From Paenibacillus sp. RC334 (GTDB taxonomy: Bacteria; Bacillota; Bacilli; Paenibacillales; Paenibacillaceae): DNA of 64,000 bases. Position 1 is the first letter of the stretch. Every line of letters begins with the position of its first letter. The stretch spans positions 5,627,001-5,691,000 of the forward strand of contig NZ_CP125370.1 of the NCBI RefSeq assembly GCF_030034735.1. Direction: 5' to 3'. This document shows, piece by piece, positions 9,261-18,225 of this stretch. The notes below the pieces were generated by a model. The model saw only the letters and a list, made by a program, of their open reading frames with translations, searched no databases and was not told the DNA's origin. A program made the translations under genes and the position numbers.

Positions 9261-9613
9261 TCGTTATTATTATATCATTTTTCAAGGGTTTTGAGCCTTA
9301 CAAAGGTGAGTAAAACCGCTCAGCTTGAATCAGCTTGCCGTGTTGGAACATATTAGGCATAAGTGAGCAGTTTAGTAAAAGAAAACTAAAAAGCTTTGGA
9401 GGTTTTAGAGAAGTAGTTTTAACGAATCGAAGTACGGATGAGGAGATATGGAAGGCGGCTATATTTAACACTGGTTACGTGACGGCCAAACTTGCCCCCC
9501 ATCTTCGCATAGCATCAGTGAAACTCACTGTATTCATTAACCGCAAGCCCCAGAAATCGTGTTATAGCAAGCTTTCTAGCCGCCATGTATATAGCCCAAA
9601 ACAGCCACTGAAA
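9261..9613. other. Intergenic region, no convincing gene
   Basis: A 93-codon plus-strand frame (9335-9616) lacks a ribosome site and resembles no family I know. The stretch otherwise holds the Rpn promoter area (AT-rich, 9265-9290) and ends in the ABC-transporter terminator. Confidence 0.5.
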
Positions 9614-9641
9614 TGAAAAAAGACACCATTTAAGGTGTCTT
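9614..9641 (-). terminator. Terminator of the amino-acid ABC operon
   Basis: On the minus strand the 8-bp stem AAGACACC/GGTGTCTT with a 6-base loop runs into TTTTTT. It is 50 bases after the ATPase stop codon. Confidence 0.85.
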
Positions 9642-9692
9642 CACTGGTACTGCATATGGAGGTGAACCTTGTTGTACCCCGTTCCACGTATT

Positions 9693-10460
9693 TTACGAAG
9701 ATATCGGTTGCTCCTGTGGCGCTCTCTGTACCAACGCTTTGCCCAGGAATTGTCGTGTCCGTTCTTCCTTCGGATTGGTGAAAAACTGCTCCACCAGGCC
9801 CTGCTCCACGATCACACCATGCTCCATCAGCACGACCCGATCCGCGACATCCCTCGCAAAGCCAAGCTCATGCGTGACGATAATCATCGTATTGCCTTCA
9901 CTCGCTACCTTTTGAATCACCGACAGCACCTCATCCACCAGCTCAGGGTCGAGTGAGGACGTCGGTTCGTCGAACAGCAACACCTGCGGATTCAGCGCCA
10001 AGGCGCGGGCAATTGCCACACGCTGCTGCTGTCCACCCGAAAGCTGGGCAGGGTAGTAGGTCATGCGATCCTTCAACCCGACCTTTTCCAGAATGCCTTC
10101 ACTGATCTCCCTCGCCTGCTTGCGGTCCAGCTTTTTGACACTGGTCAGGCCGATCATGACATTGTGGAGGGCATTCAGGTTTTTGAACAGTTGATATTGC
10201 TGAAATACCATCGCCGTTGCCGTGCGCAGTCCGAGAATGTCCTTTTTCCCCGCCTTGGCTGCATCCACCTTCACACCGTCGATCTCAATGACACCGCTGG
10301 TCGGCTGCTCCAAGAAATTAATGCTGCGCAGCAATGTGGACTTGCCCGATCCGCTTGGCCCCAGAATAACCACGACTTCTCCCTTGCCTACGGTCAGGTC
10401 TATTCCCTTCAACACATGATGCTGTCCAAAATGCTTATGAATTTGATGAAGTTGAATCAT
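9693..10460 (-). CDS. Polar amino-acid ABC transporter ATP-binding protein (cystine/glutamine type)
   Basis: The protein (about 255 residues from [12 protein letters not shown]) powers import by the adjacent permease and binding protein. It has Walker [11 protein letters not shown]-loop VFQQYQLF, signature LSGGQQQR, Walker [12 protein letters not shown] and switch His in VTHELGF. The open frame extends 21 codons further upstream, but that part overlaps the permease 3' end in another frame. The ATG at 10460 sits four bases after the true permease stop (10465-10467), so it is taken as the start. The closest families are the TcyC/TcyN and GlnQ-type ATPases. Confidence 0.9.
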   Translation of the reverse strand: MIQLHQIHKHFGQHHVLKGIDLTVGKGEVVVILGPSGSGKSTLLRSINFLEQPTSGVIEIDGVKVDAAKAGKKDILGLRTATAMVFQQYQLFKNLNALHNVMIGLTSVKKLDRKQAREISEGILEKVGLKDRMTYYPAQLSGGQQQRVAIARALALNPQVLLFDEPTSSLDPELVDEVLSVIQKVASEGNTMIIVTHELGFARDVADRVVLMEHGVIVEQGLVEQFFTNPKEERTRQFLGKALVQRAPQEQPISS

Positions 10461-10464
10461 GCTC

Positions 10465-11180
10465 TTACTCACTTCTTTCGTAAATTCGAATACGCTTCTC
10501 CAGCACAACAAGCCCGCGCTCAATAATGATGCACACCAGCCAGTAGATCAGAGACACCGCAACGTATACTTCAAAAAGGCCAGCGCCCGCGCGCCCATAA
10601 TTTTGGCCTGTCCCATCATATCAACGACACCAATCATAAAGATAAAAGACGTATCCTTTACCGTACTAATCAGCGTGTTCCCCAAATTGGGCAAAGCCAC
10701 CGTTAGCGCCTGTGGCAGCACAATTTTAAGCATAATCTGTGTTTGGCTCATCCCGATGGAATTGGCAGCCTCAAATTGCCCACGATCCACCGAATTAATC
10801 GCCGCTCGGAACGTCTCCGACAGATAACCCCCGAGATTCAACGAAAATGACAACAGTGCGAAAATCTCGGGTGGAATCACGTAGATATTTAATTGCTGCA
10901 AGAAACCGTATTCGCTCTGAAAATAATATAAAAACTTGGGTATTCCATAATATACGAGAAATAACTGCACGATGAGCGGCGTTCCCCGAATGTACGAGAC
11001 ATACAACGTAGACAATTGCGCCAATACAGGCACCTTGTATATCCGAATTAAGGCCGTCCCCAACCCGATGATCGAACCCAGCAGCATGGACAAAAATGCA
11101 ATCCATAGCGTAACGGGGAGATACTCCACGATCCGGGGAAGGCTTTTCAGCATATAATCAAGGTCAAACAGCTTTTCCAT
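10465..11180 (-). pseudogene. Polar amino-acid ABC transporter permease, frameshifted near the 3' end
   Basis: A permease of the His/Glu/Gln type with helices from about residue 20 and the conserved EAA-type loop (EAANSIGMSQTQIMLKIVLP). As read, the frame ends early (stop near 10548, 210 residues) in an odd tail KYTLRCL. One base more in the T5 run at 10573-10577 would instead continue EVYVAVSLIYWLVCIIIERG and end RIRIYERSE at 10465, the C-terminus expected for this family and placing the stop 4 bases before the ATPase start. So either the base was lost in sequencing or the transporter has lost its last helix. Order in the operon: binding protein, permease, ATPase. Confidence 0.85.
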
Positions 11181-11210
11181 AGGAACCTCACTTTACCCAT
11201 TACATTGTTG

Positions 11211-12020
11211 TTACTGCGGGATATATTCCCCGCCTGTCCATTGTTCAGACAGCTTTTTCAGCGTTCCGTCCGTTTTAAGCTCTTTAATAATCGGGTCGAT
11301 TTTAGCTTTCAGCTCTTCGCTCTGCTTATCCTTTTTGAACACCAGATTGATATCATCCGTTTGCACAGGATCACCTATCGCTTCGACCTGCAAACCTTCC
11401 TTCTTGATCGTAGCAGCCGTCATGACTGGATCATTCACATAAGCGTCCACCCGGCCATTTTGCACGTCTTGAAGGTTATCGGACGAAGTGCCTGTATCAT
11501 TGTATTTCAAAATAATTTTATTCCCATTCTTCGCATTATATTGTTCCAGCAATTGTGTGTAGGAATCGCCTACTGATGCAGCTACCTTCTTGCCTTCCAA
11601 ATCCTTGAGAGAGTGTATATCCGTTCTGCCTTTTTTCACAACAATGACGGATTGTGCCTGAAAGTAGGATTCATCCGAGAACAAATATTTTTGCTCACGC
11701 TCAGGATTTTTGGCGACTTCATCTGCTACGACCTGAATCTTGTTCGATTCCAGCGCCAGGAAAATTCCGTCCCAGCCGGAAGGTACAAACTCAAACTTGT
11801 AGCCGTCCAGCTTCTTGTCGATCTCCTTGACCACTTCTACATCGTATCCGGTCAGCTCATTTTTATCATTCGTAAAAGCGAACGGCGGGTAGTCATTTTG
11901 TGTGCCCACATAAATAACCTTATCCCCCGATGCTGCTTCCTTCGAGGAACACCCACTCAAGGCTCCCGTCAATAGCACGAGAGATAGGCCAATCGCTGCA
12001 ACAAAAGCAGATTTCTTCAT
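11211..12020 (-). CDS. Amino-acid ABC transporter substrate-binding lipoprotein (cystine-type)
   Basis: The 269-residue lipoprotein has a signal sequence and lipobox (LSGC, Cys24) and an SBP_bac_3 fold: DYPPFAF, GYDVEVVKEID, GWDGIFLALESNK, KKVAASVGDSYTQLLEQYN, DAYVNDPV. It captures a polar amino acid outside the membrane for the permease downstream. Similarity to TcyA/TcyJ-like cystine binders is my best guess; glutamine or glutamate cannot be excluded. A sigma-A promoter is visible upstream. Confidence 0.88.
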   Translation of the reverse strand: MKKSAFVAAIGLSLVLLTGALSGCSSKEAASGDKVIYVGTQNDYPPFAFTNDKNELTGYDVEVVKEIDKKLDGYKFEFVPSGWDGIFLALESNKIQVVADEVAKNPEREQKYLFSDESYFQAQSVIVVKKGRTDIHSLKDLEGKKVAASVGDSYTQLLEQYNAKNGNKIILKYNDTGTSSDNLQDVQNGRVDAYVNDPVMTAATIKKEGLQVEAIGDPVQTDDINLVFKKDKQSEELKAKIDPIIKELKTDGTLKKLSEQWTGGEYIPQ

Positions 12021-12064
12021 ATGTGATACCCCTTCTTAATCCAAGTGATTTACTATGATTTTAT

Positions 12065-12092
12065 ATTATAACGAGTTATTCAAATAATACAA
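12065..12092 (-). promoter_or_regulatory. Sigma-A promoter of the amino-acid ABC operon
   Basis: On the minus strand TTGTAT (12087-12092), a 16-base spacer and a perfect TATAAT (12065-12070) lie 45-72 bases before the ATG. Confidence 0.6.
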
Positions 12093-12131
12093 CAGGTAAA
12101 TTTGATTTCGATTACTTATCCATATGTTGCA

Positions 12132-12155
12132 CAAAAAAAAGGACCCTTGCGGGTC
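12132..12155 (-). terminator. Terminator of the Fur-box nickel-type ABC operon
   Basis: On the minus strand GACCC-gcaa-GGGTC is followed by CTTTTTTTT. It starts only six bases past the stop of the last ATPase gene. Confidence 0.8.
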
Positions 12156-12160
12156 AACTC

Positions 12161-12970
12161 TCATTCATGGAGTGAAAGACGGTCTGCTGGATGTTCCGGC
12201 AATATGGACGAGATCAACCGTTGCACAGCCGGATGAGCGGATTCAAAAATCTGGTCCTTCTCGTCACAGCGCTCGATCAATCTCCCCTTCTCCATCACAG
12301 CAAAGCCATCACAGACGGCGTAAGCCGCCCGAATATCATGTGTGATGAATAGATACGACAATCCAAACGAGGATTTCAGCTCTCCCAGCAGGGATAAAAT
12401 GTGCATCTGGTGAACCATATCCAGGCTACTGACGGACTCATCCAGCACAATTAGCTTTGGTTTGAGTGCAATCGCCCGGGCGATGTTGATTCGCTGCAAT
12501 TGTCCGCCGCTGAATTGATGCGGAAGTTTATTCCTATCCTCCGGCTTGAGACCAACTCGTTCCAGCAGGTGCTCAACCGTTCTCTTTTGCTCCTGCACCG
12601 ATAACCGCTCGTAATTGTCCAGAGGCTCCCCGATAATCTGTCCGGCGGTCATCCGGGGATTTACAGCCGAATAACAGTCCTGAAATACGACCTGCATATC
12701 CCGTCGCAGCCCCCTGCGGGCTTGTGTGCTTCCATTATAAATGTCCTGACCCTGAAACAGTACCCGGCCCTCCTGTGGCTTCTCCAGCCCCAGAATGACC
12801 TTGCCCAGCGTGCTTTTACCCGCTCCGCTGGTTCCAAGCAATCCCAGGCAAAATCCGCTCTCTATGGTAAGCGAAACGTCCGCCAGCACAGGGGGGCGTG
12901 GTTCGGAGCGGCCCGACCATTTGCGCCTTCCATAGCTATGAGTTACTTCCTTCACTTGTAGCACGCGCAT
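12161..12970 (-). CDS. nikE: Nickel/peptide-type ABC transporter ATP-binding protein, NikE-like
   Basis: The 269-residue ATPase has Walker A GTSGAGKST, Q-loop QVVFQDCYSAVNPRM, signature FSGGQLQR, Walker B LIVLDESVSSLD and switch His in ITHDI. The Q-loop form (Q...S.NPR) is typical of the OppF/NikE branch. It closes a five-gene operon that runs from 17304. Start ATG has AGGGGAG eight bases upstream. The exact cargo (free nickel complex or a metallophore complex) cannot be read from the ATPase. Confidence 0.85.
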   Translation of the reverse strand: MRVLQVKEVTHSYGRRKWSGRSEPRPPVLADVSLTIESGFCLGLLGTSGAGKSTLGKVILGLEKPQEGRVLFQGQDIYNGSTQARRGLRRDMQVVFQDCYSAVNPRMTAGQIIGEPLDNYERLSVQEQKRTVEHLLERVGLKPEDRNKLPHQFSGGQLQRINIARAIALKPKLIVLDESVSSLDMVHQMHILSLLGELKSSFGLSYLFITHDIRAAYAVCDGFAVMEKGRLIERCDEKDQIFESAHPAVQRLISSILPEHPADRLSLHE

Positions 12971-13007
12971 TCGCTCCCCTTTTGAAAGTATAACCGTCCA
13001 CAGGCGA

Positions 13008-13838
13008 CTACTCGCCTACCTGATTCACGCCCCGTAGGGACAACTTGGGCCTGGCATGCAGCAGCATTTTCGTATAATCATGCTGTGGCTGATCGAACAA
13101 CTGATGAACCTCCGCCTGCTCAACGATACGTCCCCGCTGCATAACAGCCACTTCATCCGCCATTTGGGATATGACGCCCAGATCATGCGAGATCAGCAAA
13201 ATGGAAGTGTCGTATTCCGTACGCAAGCGATTCAGCTCTCTTAGCACCTGTAGCTGATTAACGACATCGAGCGCCGTCGTTGGTTCATCTGCAATAACTA
13301 CCGCTGGCCGCAGGCACATAGAAATGGCAATCATGACCCGTTGCAGCATCCCCCCGCTCAACTGAAACGAATAACGTTTCATCAGCTTGGTCGGGTCGGG
13401 CAGGTTCATGTTTTCCAAAGCTGATATGGCAAGGTCGCGGGCCTGTCGTGTGGTCAACCCGGTGTGCGTGCGGATCGTTTCCATAAACTGAGACCCAATC
13501 GTATACACCGGCGTAAAGGCGCTCATTGGATTTTGCATAATAAACGCGATGTCTTTGCCCCGAATACGCCGTATCTCCTCTGAAGCCATTCCATTCAGCT
13601 CGCGCCCGTTCAGACGGACACTGCCTTCCACGTCCATCGTCTGGCGATCCAGCAACTGGAGCAGCGCGTTACAGGTTACCGTTTTGCCGCTGCCACTCTC
13701 GCCGACAAGACCAAGAACCTGTCCCTTTTTCAGCTCAAAATGGATCGGCTCCAGCAGAGACACCGCCCCTGCATCGGTTTTGAGCTTCACCTGCAAGCCG
13801 CTGACCTCCAGCACCTTCGACTTCGCCCCGTCATCCAT
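13008..13838 (-). CDS. nikD: Nickel/peptide-type ABC transporter ATP-binding protein, NikD-like
   Basis: An OppD/NikD-type ATPase: Walker A GESGSGKT, Q-loop IMQNPMSAFTPVYTIG, signature LSGGMLQR, Walker B VIADEPTTALD, switch His in LISHDLG. The open frame begins 12 codons earlier at 13874 inside the upstream permease, but AGGAGTGAG lies seven bases before the ATG at 13838, which I take as the start (MDDGAKSKVLEV). The C-terminal extension that holds a 4Fe-4S cluster or specificity loop in some OppD proteins is absent. Confidence 0.85.
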   Translation of the reverse strand: MDDGAKSKVLEVSGLQVKLKTDAGAVSLLEPIHFELKKGQVLGLVGESGSGKTVTCNALLQLLDRQTMDVEGSVRLNGRELNGMASEEIRRIRGKDIAFIMQNPMSAFTPVYTIGSQFMETIRTHTGLTTRQARDLAISALENMNLPDPTKLMKRYSFQLSGGMLQRVMIAISMCLRPAVVIADEPTTALDVVNQLQVLRELNRLRTEYDTSILLISHDLGVISQMADEVAVMQRGRIVEQAEVHQLFDQPQHDYTKMLLHARPKLSLRGVNQVGE

Positions 13839-13857
13839 TGTTGTTCTCACTCCTGTT

Positions 13858-14688
13858 TTACTGACGTTTGGCAATTCCGTATCGGTCGGACAGCGCCTCC
13901 CCCAATATATTGAAGGCCATTACCACCACCAGAATCATGACGCCCGGATAGATCATTAATTCCGGATGACTGCGGATGTATCCCGTTCCTTCATGGATCA
14001 TCGCTCCCCATTCGGGGGTCGGCGGCTGGATGCCCAGACCGAGGAAAGACAACGCCGAAATATCCATGATCGCCCAGCCCATTTCCAGCGTACCCATGAC
14101 CACAATCGGCCGCAGTACATTCGGAATGATATGCCGCCGGATAATTGCTCCTGAGGAGGACCCGCTAATCCTTGCGGCAGCTATGAAATTCCGCTCTTTC
14201 AGACTGACGACCATATTGCGGCACATTCTGGCATAATACACCCACTGCACCATCATCAAGGCGAGCAGTACCTGCATGAGACCCGGCCCAAAAATACCGA
14301 CAATACCCAGCACCAGCACCAGATTCGGAAACGCCATAATGCCTTCGCAAAACCGCATCAGTACACTATCGACCCAGCCGCCCAAATAACCTGCAACCGA
14401 TCCGATCACGACACCGATACTAAGCGAGGACAAGAAAATTAATGTCGCAAAACCGAGCGAAATCCGCGCTCCATACAGCAGCCGGGACAGATTGTCCCGA
14501 CCCAAATGATCGGTTCCCAGCCAATATTCTTTCGAAGGGCCTTCCAGCTTATGCAGTAAATTGACTTTAACCGGATCATGGGGAGCCAGCCACGGGGCCA
14601 GCGCCATAATCATAAAAAGAATCAAAAGCACTACAGAGCAGACCACGATCACCTTTTGACCCTTGAGCATTGTACGCAACCTTATCAT
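13858..14688 (-). CDS. nikC: Nickel/peptide-type ABC transporter permease, NikC-like
   Basis: The permease (about 276 residues) has an N-terminal helix and the OppC/NikC signatures LGTDHLGRDNLSRLLYGARI and, near the end, GAMIHEGTGYI. The membrane core (about 85-270) carries the EAA loop (AARISGSSSGAIIRRHIIPN). Its ATG overlaps the stop of the preceding permease by one base (TGATG), so translation is coupled. It pairs with the NikB-like subunit to form the channel. Confidence 0.87.
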   Translation of the reverse strand: MIRLRTMLKGQKVIVVCSVVLLILFMIMALAPWLAPHDPVKVNLLHKLEGPSKEYWLGTDHLGRDNLSRLLYGARISLGFATLIFLSSLSIGVVIGSVAGYLGGWVDSVLMRFCEGIMAFPNLVLVLGIVGIFGPGLMQVLLALMMVQWVYYARMCRNMVVSLKERNFIAAARISGSSSGAIIRRHIIPNVLRPIVVMGTLEMGWAIMDISALSFLGLGIQPPTPEWGAMIHEGTGYIRSHPELMIYPGVMILVVVMAFNILGEALSDRYGIAKRQ

Positions 14689-15632
14689 CACTGCTCTGTT
14701 CGTCCCTTCGATGAAATTCGGGGATCCATATACAAATGCACCAGATCAACGAGCAAATTGCATACGATGAACAGGCATGCCGCCAAAAACACATAGCATT
14801 GTATGACGGGAATATCCCGGTTAAAAATCGCTTCCACAAAATAACGGCCAAACCCGGGCCATGAAAACACCTGCTCGACAATAATCGTTCCGGTCAGCAG
14901 CTTGCCCAGATTCATGCCCATACCCGTAATCAGCGGGGCAATGGCAATTTTGAGCACATGCTTGAGCATGATCACCCGTTCACGAATCCCTCTGGTTCTG
15001 GCATACTGCACATACGTTTCCTGAAGCTGCTCCAATACACTGGAGCGCAGCAGGCGCGTATATAGAGCAATCAGAACCAGCGACAGAGTCAACGTAGGCA
15101 ACACCAGATGCTGCCATGTCCCCCGCCCCTCTACAGGCAGCCAATCCAGCCTCACGGAGAAAAAGAAGATCAGCAGATATCCCAGCCAGAATTGAGGAAT
15201 AGACGCTCCAAAATAAGAAATTCCCCGACTAAGCATGTCGATCCAGCCATTTTTACGCATCGCCGCCAGTACGCCCAGCGGGATACTCACCACGATAGAT
15301 AGCACCATACTGCTCAGCGCCAGCTCGACGGTGGCAGGCAGCCGAACCTTCACCTCATCCCACACCGGCTTGTTCGTCAGATATGAAGTACCAAAGTCCA
15401 GCCGACTGATTCTTTGCAGCGTCTGTATATACTGCGTCAGCAAAGGCTGATCCAGCCCAAACTCATGTCTTTTCTGCTCCAAAATTTCCGGAGTTGGATA
15501 GATATGAGCTGCCGTCAAATAGGCTTCGGCCGGATCAACTGGTGAAATATGAATGAGTGCAAAGGTAACGAGGGTGGCAAAGAGAACAATAGGAATGACC
15601 GCTACCATTCGCTTCCCGATATAGCTGATCAT
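14688..15632 (-). CDS. nikB: Nickel/peptide-type ABC transporter permease, NikB-like
   Basis: The 314-residue integral membrane protein has the OppB/NikB layout: MISYIGKRMVAVIPIVL with a first helix, a DPAEAYL loop, the conserved FGTSYLTNKPVW segment and the EAA loop (YARTRGIRERVIMLKHVLK), then FSWPGFGRYFVEAIFNRD. It lies 46 bases downstream of the binding-protein gene and overlaps the NikC-like start. Confidence 0.87.
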   Translation of the reverse strand: MISYIGKRMVAVIPIVLFATLVTFALIHISPVDPAEAYLTAAHIYPTPEILEQKRHEFGLDQPLLTQYIQTLQRISRLDFGTSYLTNKPVWDEVKVRLPATVELALSSMVLSIVVSIPLGVLAAMRKNGWIDMLSRGISYFGASIPQFWLGYLLIFFFSVRLDWLPVEGRGTWQHLVLPTLTLSLVLIALYTRLLRSSVLEQLQETYVQYARTRGIRERVIMLKHVLKIAIAPLITGMGMNLGKLLTGTIIVEQVFSWPGFGRYFVEAIFNRDIPVIQCYVFLAACLFIVCNLLVDLVHLYMDPRISSKGRTEQ

Positions 15633-15678
15633 GAGTTGTCCTCCTATCCTGTAAACTATCGTTACCCTTCGGTTTCAA

Positions 15679-17304
15679 CTACTTCCCGATTTCAATTCCC
15701 TCAAACGGATTTTCATCCCGATTGGCCGGGAATACAAAATTCGTAATCTTTTTCTGATATACTGCGGTTTTCTTAATATATGAAATAGGCACAATGGCAG
15801 ATTGCTCCTGAAGAGTCTTCAGAATCGAAGCATACAGCTCCTGACGCTTGGTTTCGTCTGTCGATGAGAGGGCTTCGTGTACTTGCTGATCCAGATCCTT
15901 CTTCATCGGAAGAGCGCTCAGTACCTCGGAAATCCCAAAGCTCTTCTTGGCAATGACATTAATAAAGGAATGCGGATCATAAGGCGCACCATAGTTGTAC
16001 CAGAAGTACAGATCAAACTGATTGGATCTAAGGCGTTTGATTTGAACCGTCAGCTCCAGTCCGGTCAGGTTCACTTTAACACCCAGTTCTCCCCATTCCG
16101 CCTGAATGGTTTCGGCCATCGCCTTTTGGATCGGATCGGTCTTATCAAAAATCAGCTCAAAATCCAGCTGTTGTCCGTCCTTCTCCCGTACCGTGCCGCC
16201 TGCGGGCAGCTTCCAGCCAGCCTCATCCAGCAACGCTTTGGATTTTTCCACATCATAGTCAACGGGCTGTAAGTCCACATTTGTATACGGATAGTTTTTG
16301 GATAAAACAGTATCCGCTTTTTCCTCCAGCCCCGAGGTCACGCCTTCCACCATCGCCTGCTTGTTAAAGCCATGCTGGAGCGCCAGACGTACCCGAAGGT
16401 CTGCCAGCTTGGGATTGGATGAGTTGAGCAACAGGCTTCTTGTACCGACAGGCTCGGACAGCTTGGTCACATAATTATTCGTGTCGCGAAGCTGCTTGAA
16501 AGCATCCAGACTGATGACGCCCTCTCCGTAAATCAGGTCCAGATCGCCTTTCTCAAAAGCCATTACACGTGTTTCGCCATCGGGAATGATCTTTACGATA
16601 ATTTTATCCACCTTCGGTGCGGTTCCCCAATAATTCGGGTTACGCTTGAAGGTCGCATATTCGTCTTGTTTGTATTCATCCAGCATCCAAGGTCCGGTAC
16701 CTACCGGTTTCTTGATGCCTTTGGACGTATCTCCATCATCCGGGAACCCGGCTTCACCCAGAAAACGGAACGGACGAACGACGGACAAGTCCTGAAGCAC
16801 CGGATAGTACGGCTCTTTGAGCGTCATGCGGAAGGTGCTGTCATCTACAGCTTCAGTTTTGTCGAGAACGCTTACTATACCAAGCCAGCTGTGCGTTTTC
16901 TCATTTTTCATGATAGCGTCAAAGTTCTTTTTGACAATAGCCGCATTAAATAGCGTTCCATCTGAAAATTTCACGCCTTTGCGCAGCTTGAACGTATATG
17001 TTTTGCCGTCCTTTGAAATGGTCCAGGCTTCAGCCAAAGCAGGCTCCAGCTTGCCACCTTGCTTGTAGCTGACTAACGGCTCATAAATCATGGATTGTGC
17101 AAAAAGTTGGGAAGGATTGTATACGTGAGGATTCATCGTACCAATGTCACGCGGCCACGATAGTGTGATCGACTTTTCATTGGCAGCTCCGTCAGTTGAG
17201 GTAGATGCAGGTGTATTCTCCTGCTTCGCGCAACCCAAAATAACGGATAATAAGAGGATTGCCACCAGCATAATGGTGGCAGTCTTGCGGTGTCGAACGG
17301 ACAT
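15679..17304 (-). CDS. nikA: Nickel/metallophore-binding lipoprotein, NikA-like
   Basis: The 541-residue SBP_bac_5 lipoprotein has a lipobox LGC. It tracks E. coli NikA closely in remembered segments: MNPHVYNPSQLFAQSMIYEP, ALAEAWTISKDGKTYTFKLR, VVRPFRFLGEAGF, GTGPWMLDEYKQDEYATF, GAPYDPHSF and PISYI. The NikA tryptophan before GAPYDPH is Tyr here, and its metal-chelate His region (a PSHADF-like loop) reads NVIAKKSFG, so the ligand may differ, for instance a staphylopine-like chelate as for CntA. The open frame begins with a TTG; the ATG at 17304, with AGGGG ten bases upstream, is preferred. A Fur box lies 28 bases upstream. Confidence 0.87.
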   Translation of the reverse strand: MSVRHRKTATIMLVAILLLSVILGCAKQENTPASTSTDGAANEKSITLSWPRDIGTMNPHVYNPSQLFAQSMIYEPLVSYKQGGKLEPALAEAWTISKDGKTYTFKLRKGVKFSDGTLFNAAIVKKNFDAIMKNEKTHSWLGIVSVLDKTEAVDDSTFRMTLKEPYYPVLQDLSVVRPFRFLGEAGFPDDGDTSKGIKKPVGTGPWMLDEYKQDEYATFKRNPNYWGTAPKVDKIIVKIIPDGETRVMAFEKGDLDLIYGEGVISLDAFKQLRDTNNYVTKLSEPVGTRSLLLNSSNPKLADLRVRLALQHGFNKQAMVEGVTSGLEEKADTVLSKNYPYTNVDLQPVDYDVEKSKALLDEAGWKLPAGGTVREKDGQQLDFELIFDKTDPIQKAMAETIQAEWGELGVKVNLTGLELTVQIKRLRSNQFDLYFWYNYGAPYDPHSFINVIAKKSFGISEVLSALPMKKDLDQQVHEALSSTDETKRQELYASILKTLQEQSAIVPISYIKKTAVYQKKITNFVFPANRDENPFEGIEIGK

Positions 17305-17331
17305 CAATGTATTTCCCCTTTTCTATATATG

Positions 17332-17346
17332 TGATAATGATTATCA
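17332..17346. promoter_or_regulatory. Fur box
   Basis: TGATAATGATTATCA is a perfect 7-1-7 inverted repeat identical to the Bacillus Fur core (TGATAATnATTATCA), and the wider GATAATGATTATCATAATC matches 17 of 19 bases of the classical iron box. It differs from the usual Zur (TCGTAAT) and PerR (TTATAAT) half-sites. It overlaps the expected start region of the NikA-like operon transcript, consistent with iron-dependent repression. Confidence 0.85.
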
Positions 17347-17357
17347 TAATCATATTT

Positions 17358-17386
17358 AGAATAGGTATCACATCCTATTTTGTCAA
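17358..17386 (-). promoter_or_regulatory. Sigma-A promoter of the Fur-box operon
   Basis: On the minus strand TTGACA (17381-17386), 17 bases, then TATTCT (17358-17363). Transcription would start near 17350, just before the Fur box. Confidence 0.7.
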
Positions 17387-17445
17387 CATATTCGACAAAG
17401 AAAGCTCATATTTATTTTAAATTTGTAGAATATGAGAGGTATGGC

Positions 17446-18225
17446 TCATTCCGTCAACGTTTGAAACAGAGTACGCGTGTATTCATGCTGTAACAGGTCT
17501 TTATCCCACTCCTGAAATATCTCCACAATCTCCCCCTGATACATGACGGCAATCCGATCACAAAACGGACGGGTGGATTGAAGATCATGGGTGATAAAAA
17601 GATAGGATAGCTGGCGCTCCTCCTGTGCTTTCTTGAGCATGTCCAGTACGGAAGCCTGCGTTTCCGTATCGAGATTGGCGACGGACTCGTCGAACAAGAT
17701 GATTTCCGGCTCCACCGCCAGCGCACGGGCGATGCATACCCGCTGCTTTTGTCCGCCGCTTAGCTGCGATGGGTATTTCTCCAGACATTCCGCGTCCAGC
17801 CCCACCGATTCCAGTAAAGACAGGCAGATCTCCAGCGCTTGCGCTTTTCGTTCGGGAAAATAGTTACGGATCGGCTCCTCCAAAATATCTCGTATGATCA
17901 TGCGAGGATGGAGCGAGGAAGACGAATCCTGTGCGACCAGCTGGATTCGTTTGTACAGATGGATATCCTTCATCCTTCCAGTGTGAATGGGCTGATGATC
18001 CAGCCAAAGCTCCCCCGAGGTCAACGATTCCAGCCTTAGGATACATTGTACCAGCGTACTTTTGCCGCTTCCGCTTTCGCCAACCAGTCCAAGGCATTCT
18101 CCCCGTTGCAGCTCCAGACTCACCTGCTTCACGGCGGCCTGCCCGCTTTCTTGCTTGTTGAACCAGCCTTTTCTCCGTCTGCGGACAGGATAGGCTTTGG
18201 TCACTTGCTTTAGTTCCAGTATCAT
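17446..18225 (-). CDS. Nickel/peptide-type ABC transporter ATP-binding protein (riboswitch operon, NikE-like)
   Basis: The 259-residue ATPase has Walker A GESGSGKST, Q-loop LVAQDSSSSLHPRMII, signature LSGGQKQR, Walker B IILFDESVANLD and switch His in ITHDLQ. It overlaps the upstream ATPase gene by four bases (ATGA). It is the last gene of the first importer operon. I see no terminator before the Fur-controlled promoter about 60 bases on, so some read-through into the second importer is possible. Confidence 0.85.
   Translation of the reverse strand: MILELKQVTKAYPVRRRRKGWFNKQESGQAAVKQVSLELQRGECLGLVGESGSGKSTLVQCILRLESLTSGELWLDHQPIHTGRMKDIHLYKRIQLVAQDSSSSLHPRMIIRDILEEPIRNYFPERKAQALEICLSLLESVGLDAECLEKYPSQLSGGQKQRVCIARALAVEPEIILFDESVANLDTETQASVLDMLKKAQEERQLSYLFITHDLQSTRPFCDRIAVMYQGEIVEIFQEWDKDLLQHEYTRTLFQTLTE

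Noticed and set aside
9335..9616. 93-codon plus-strand frame
   Set aside because: No ribosome site, no recognisable family, and it runs into the terminator of the convergent operon.
10548..10600. Programmed frameshifting in the amino-acid permease at the T5 run
   Set aside because: There is no stimulatory structure or internal ribosome site evident, and two other genes in the window have similar homopolymer breaks; error or mutation is simpler.
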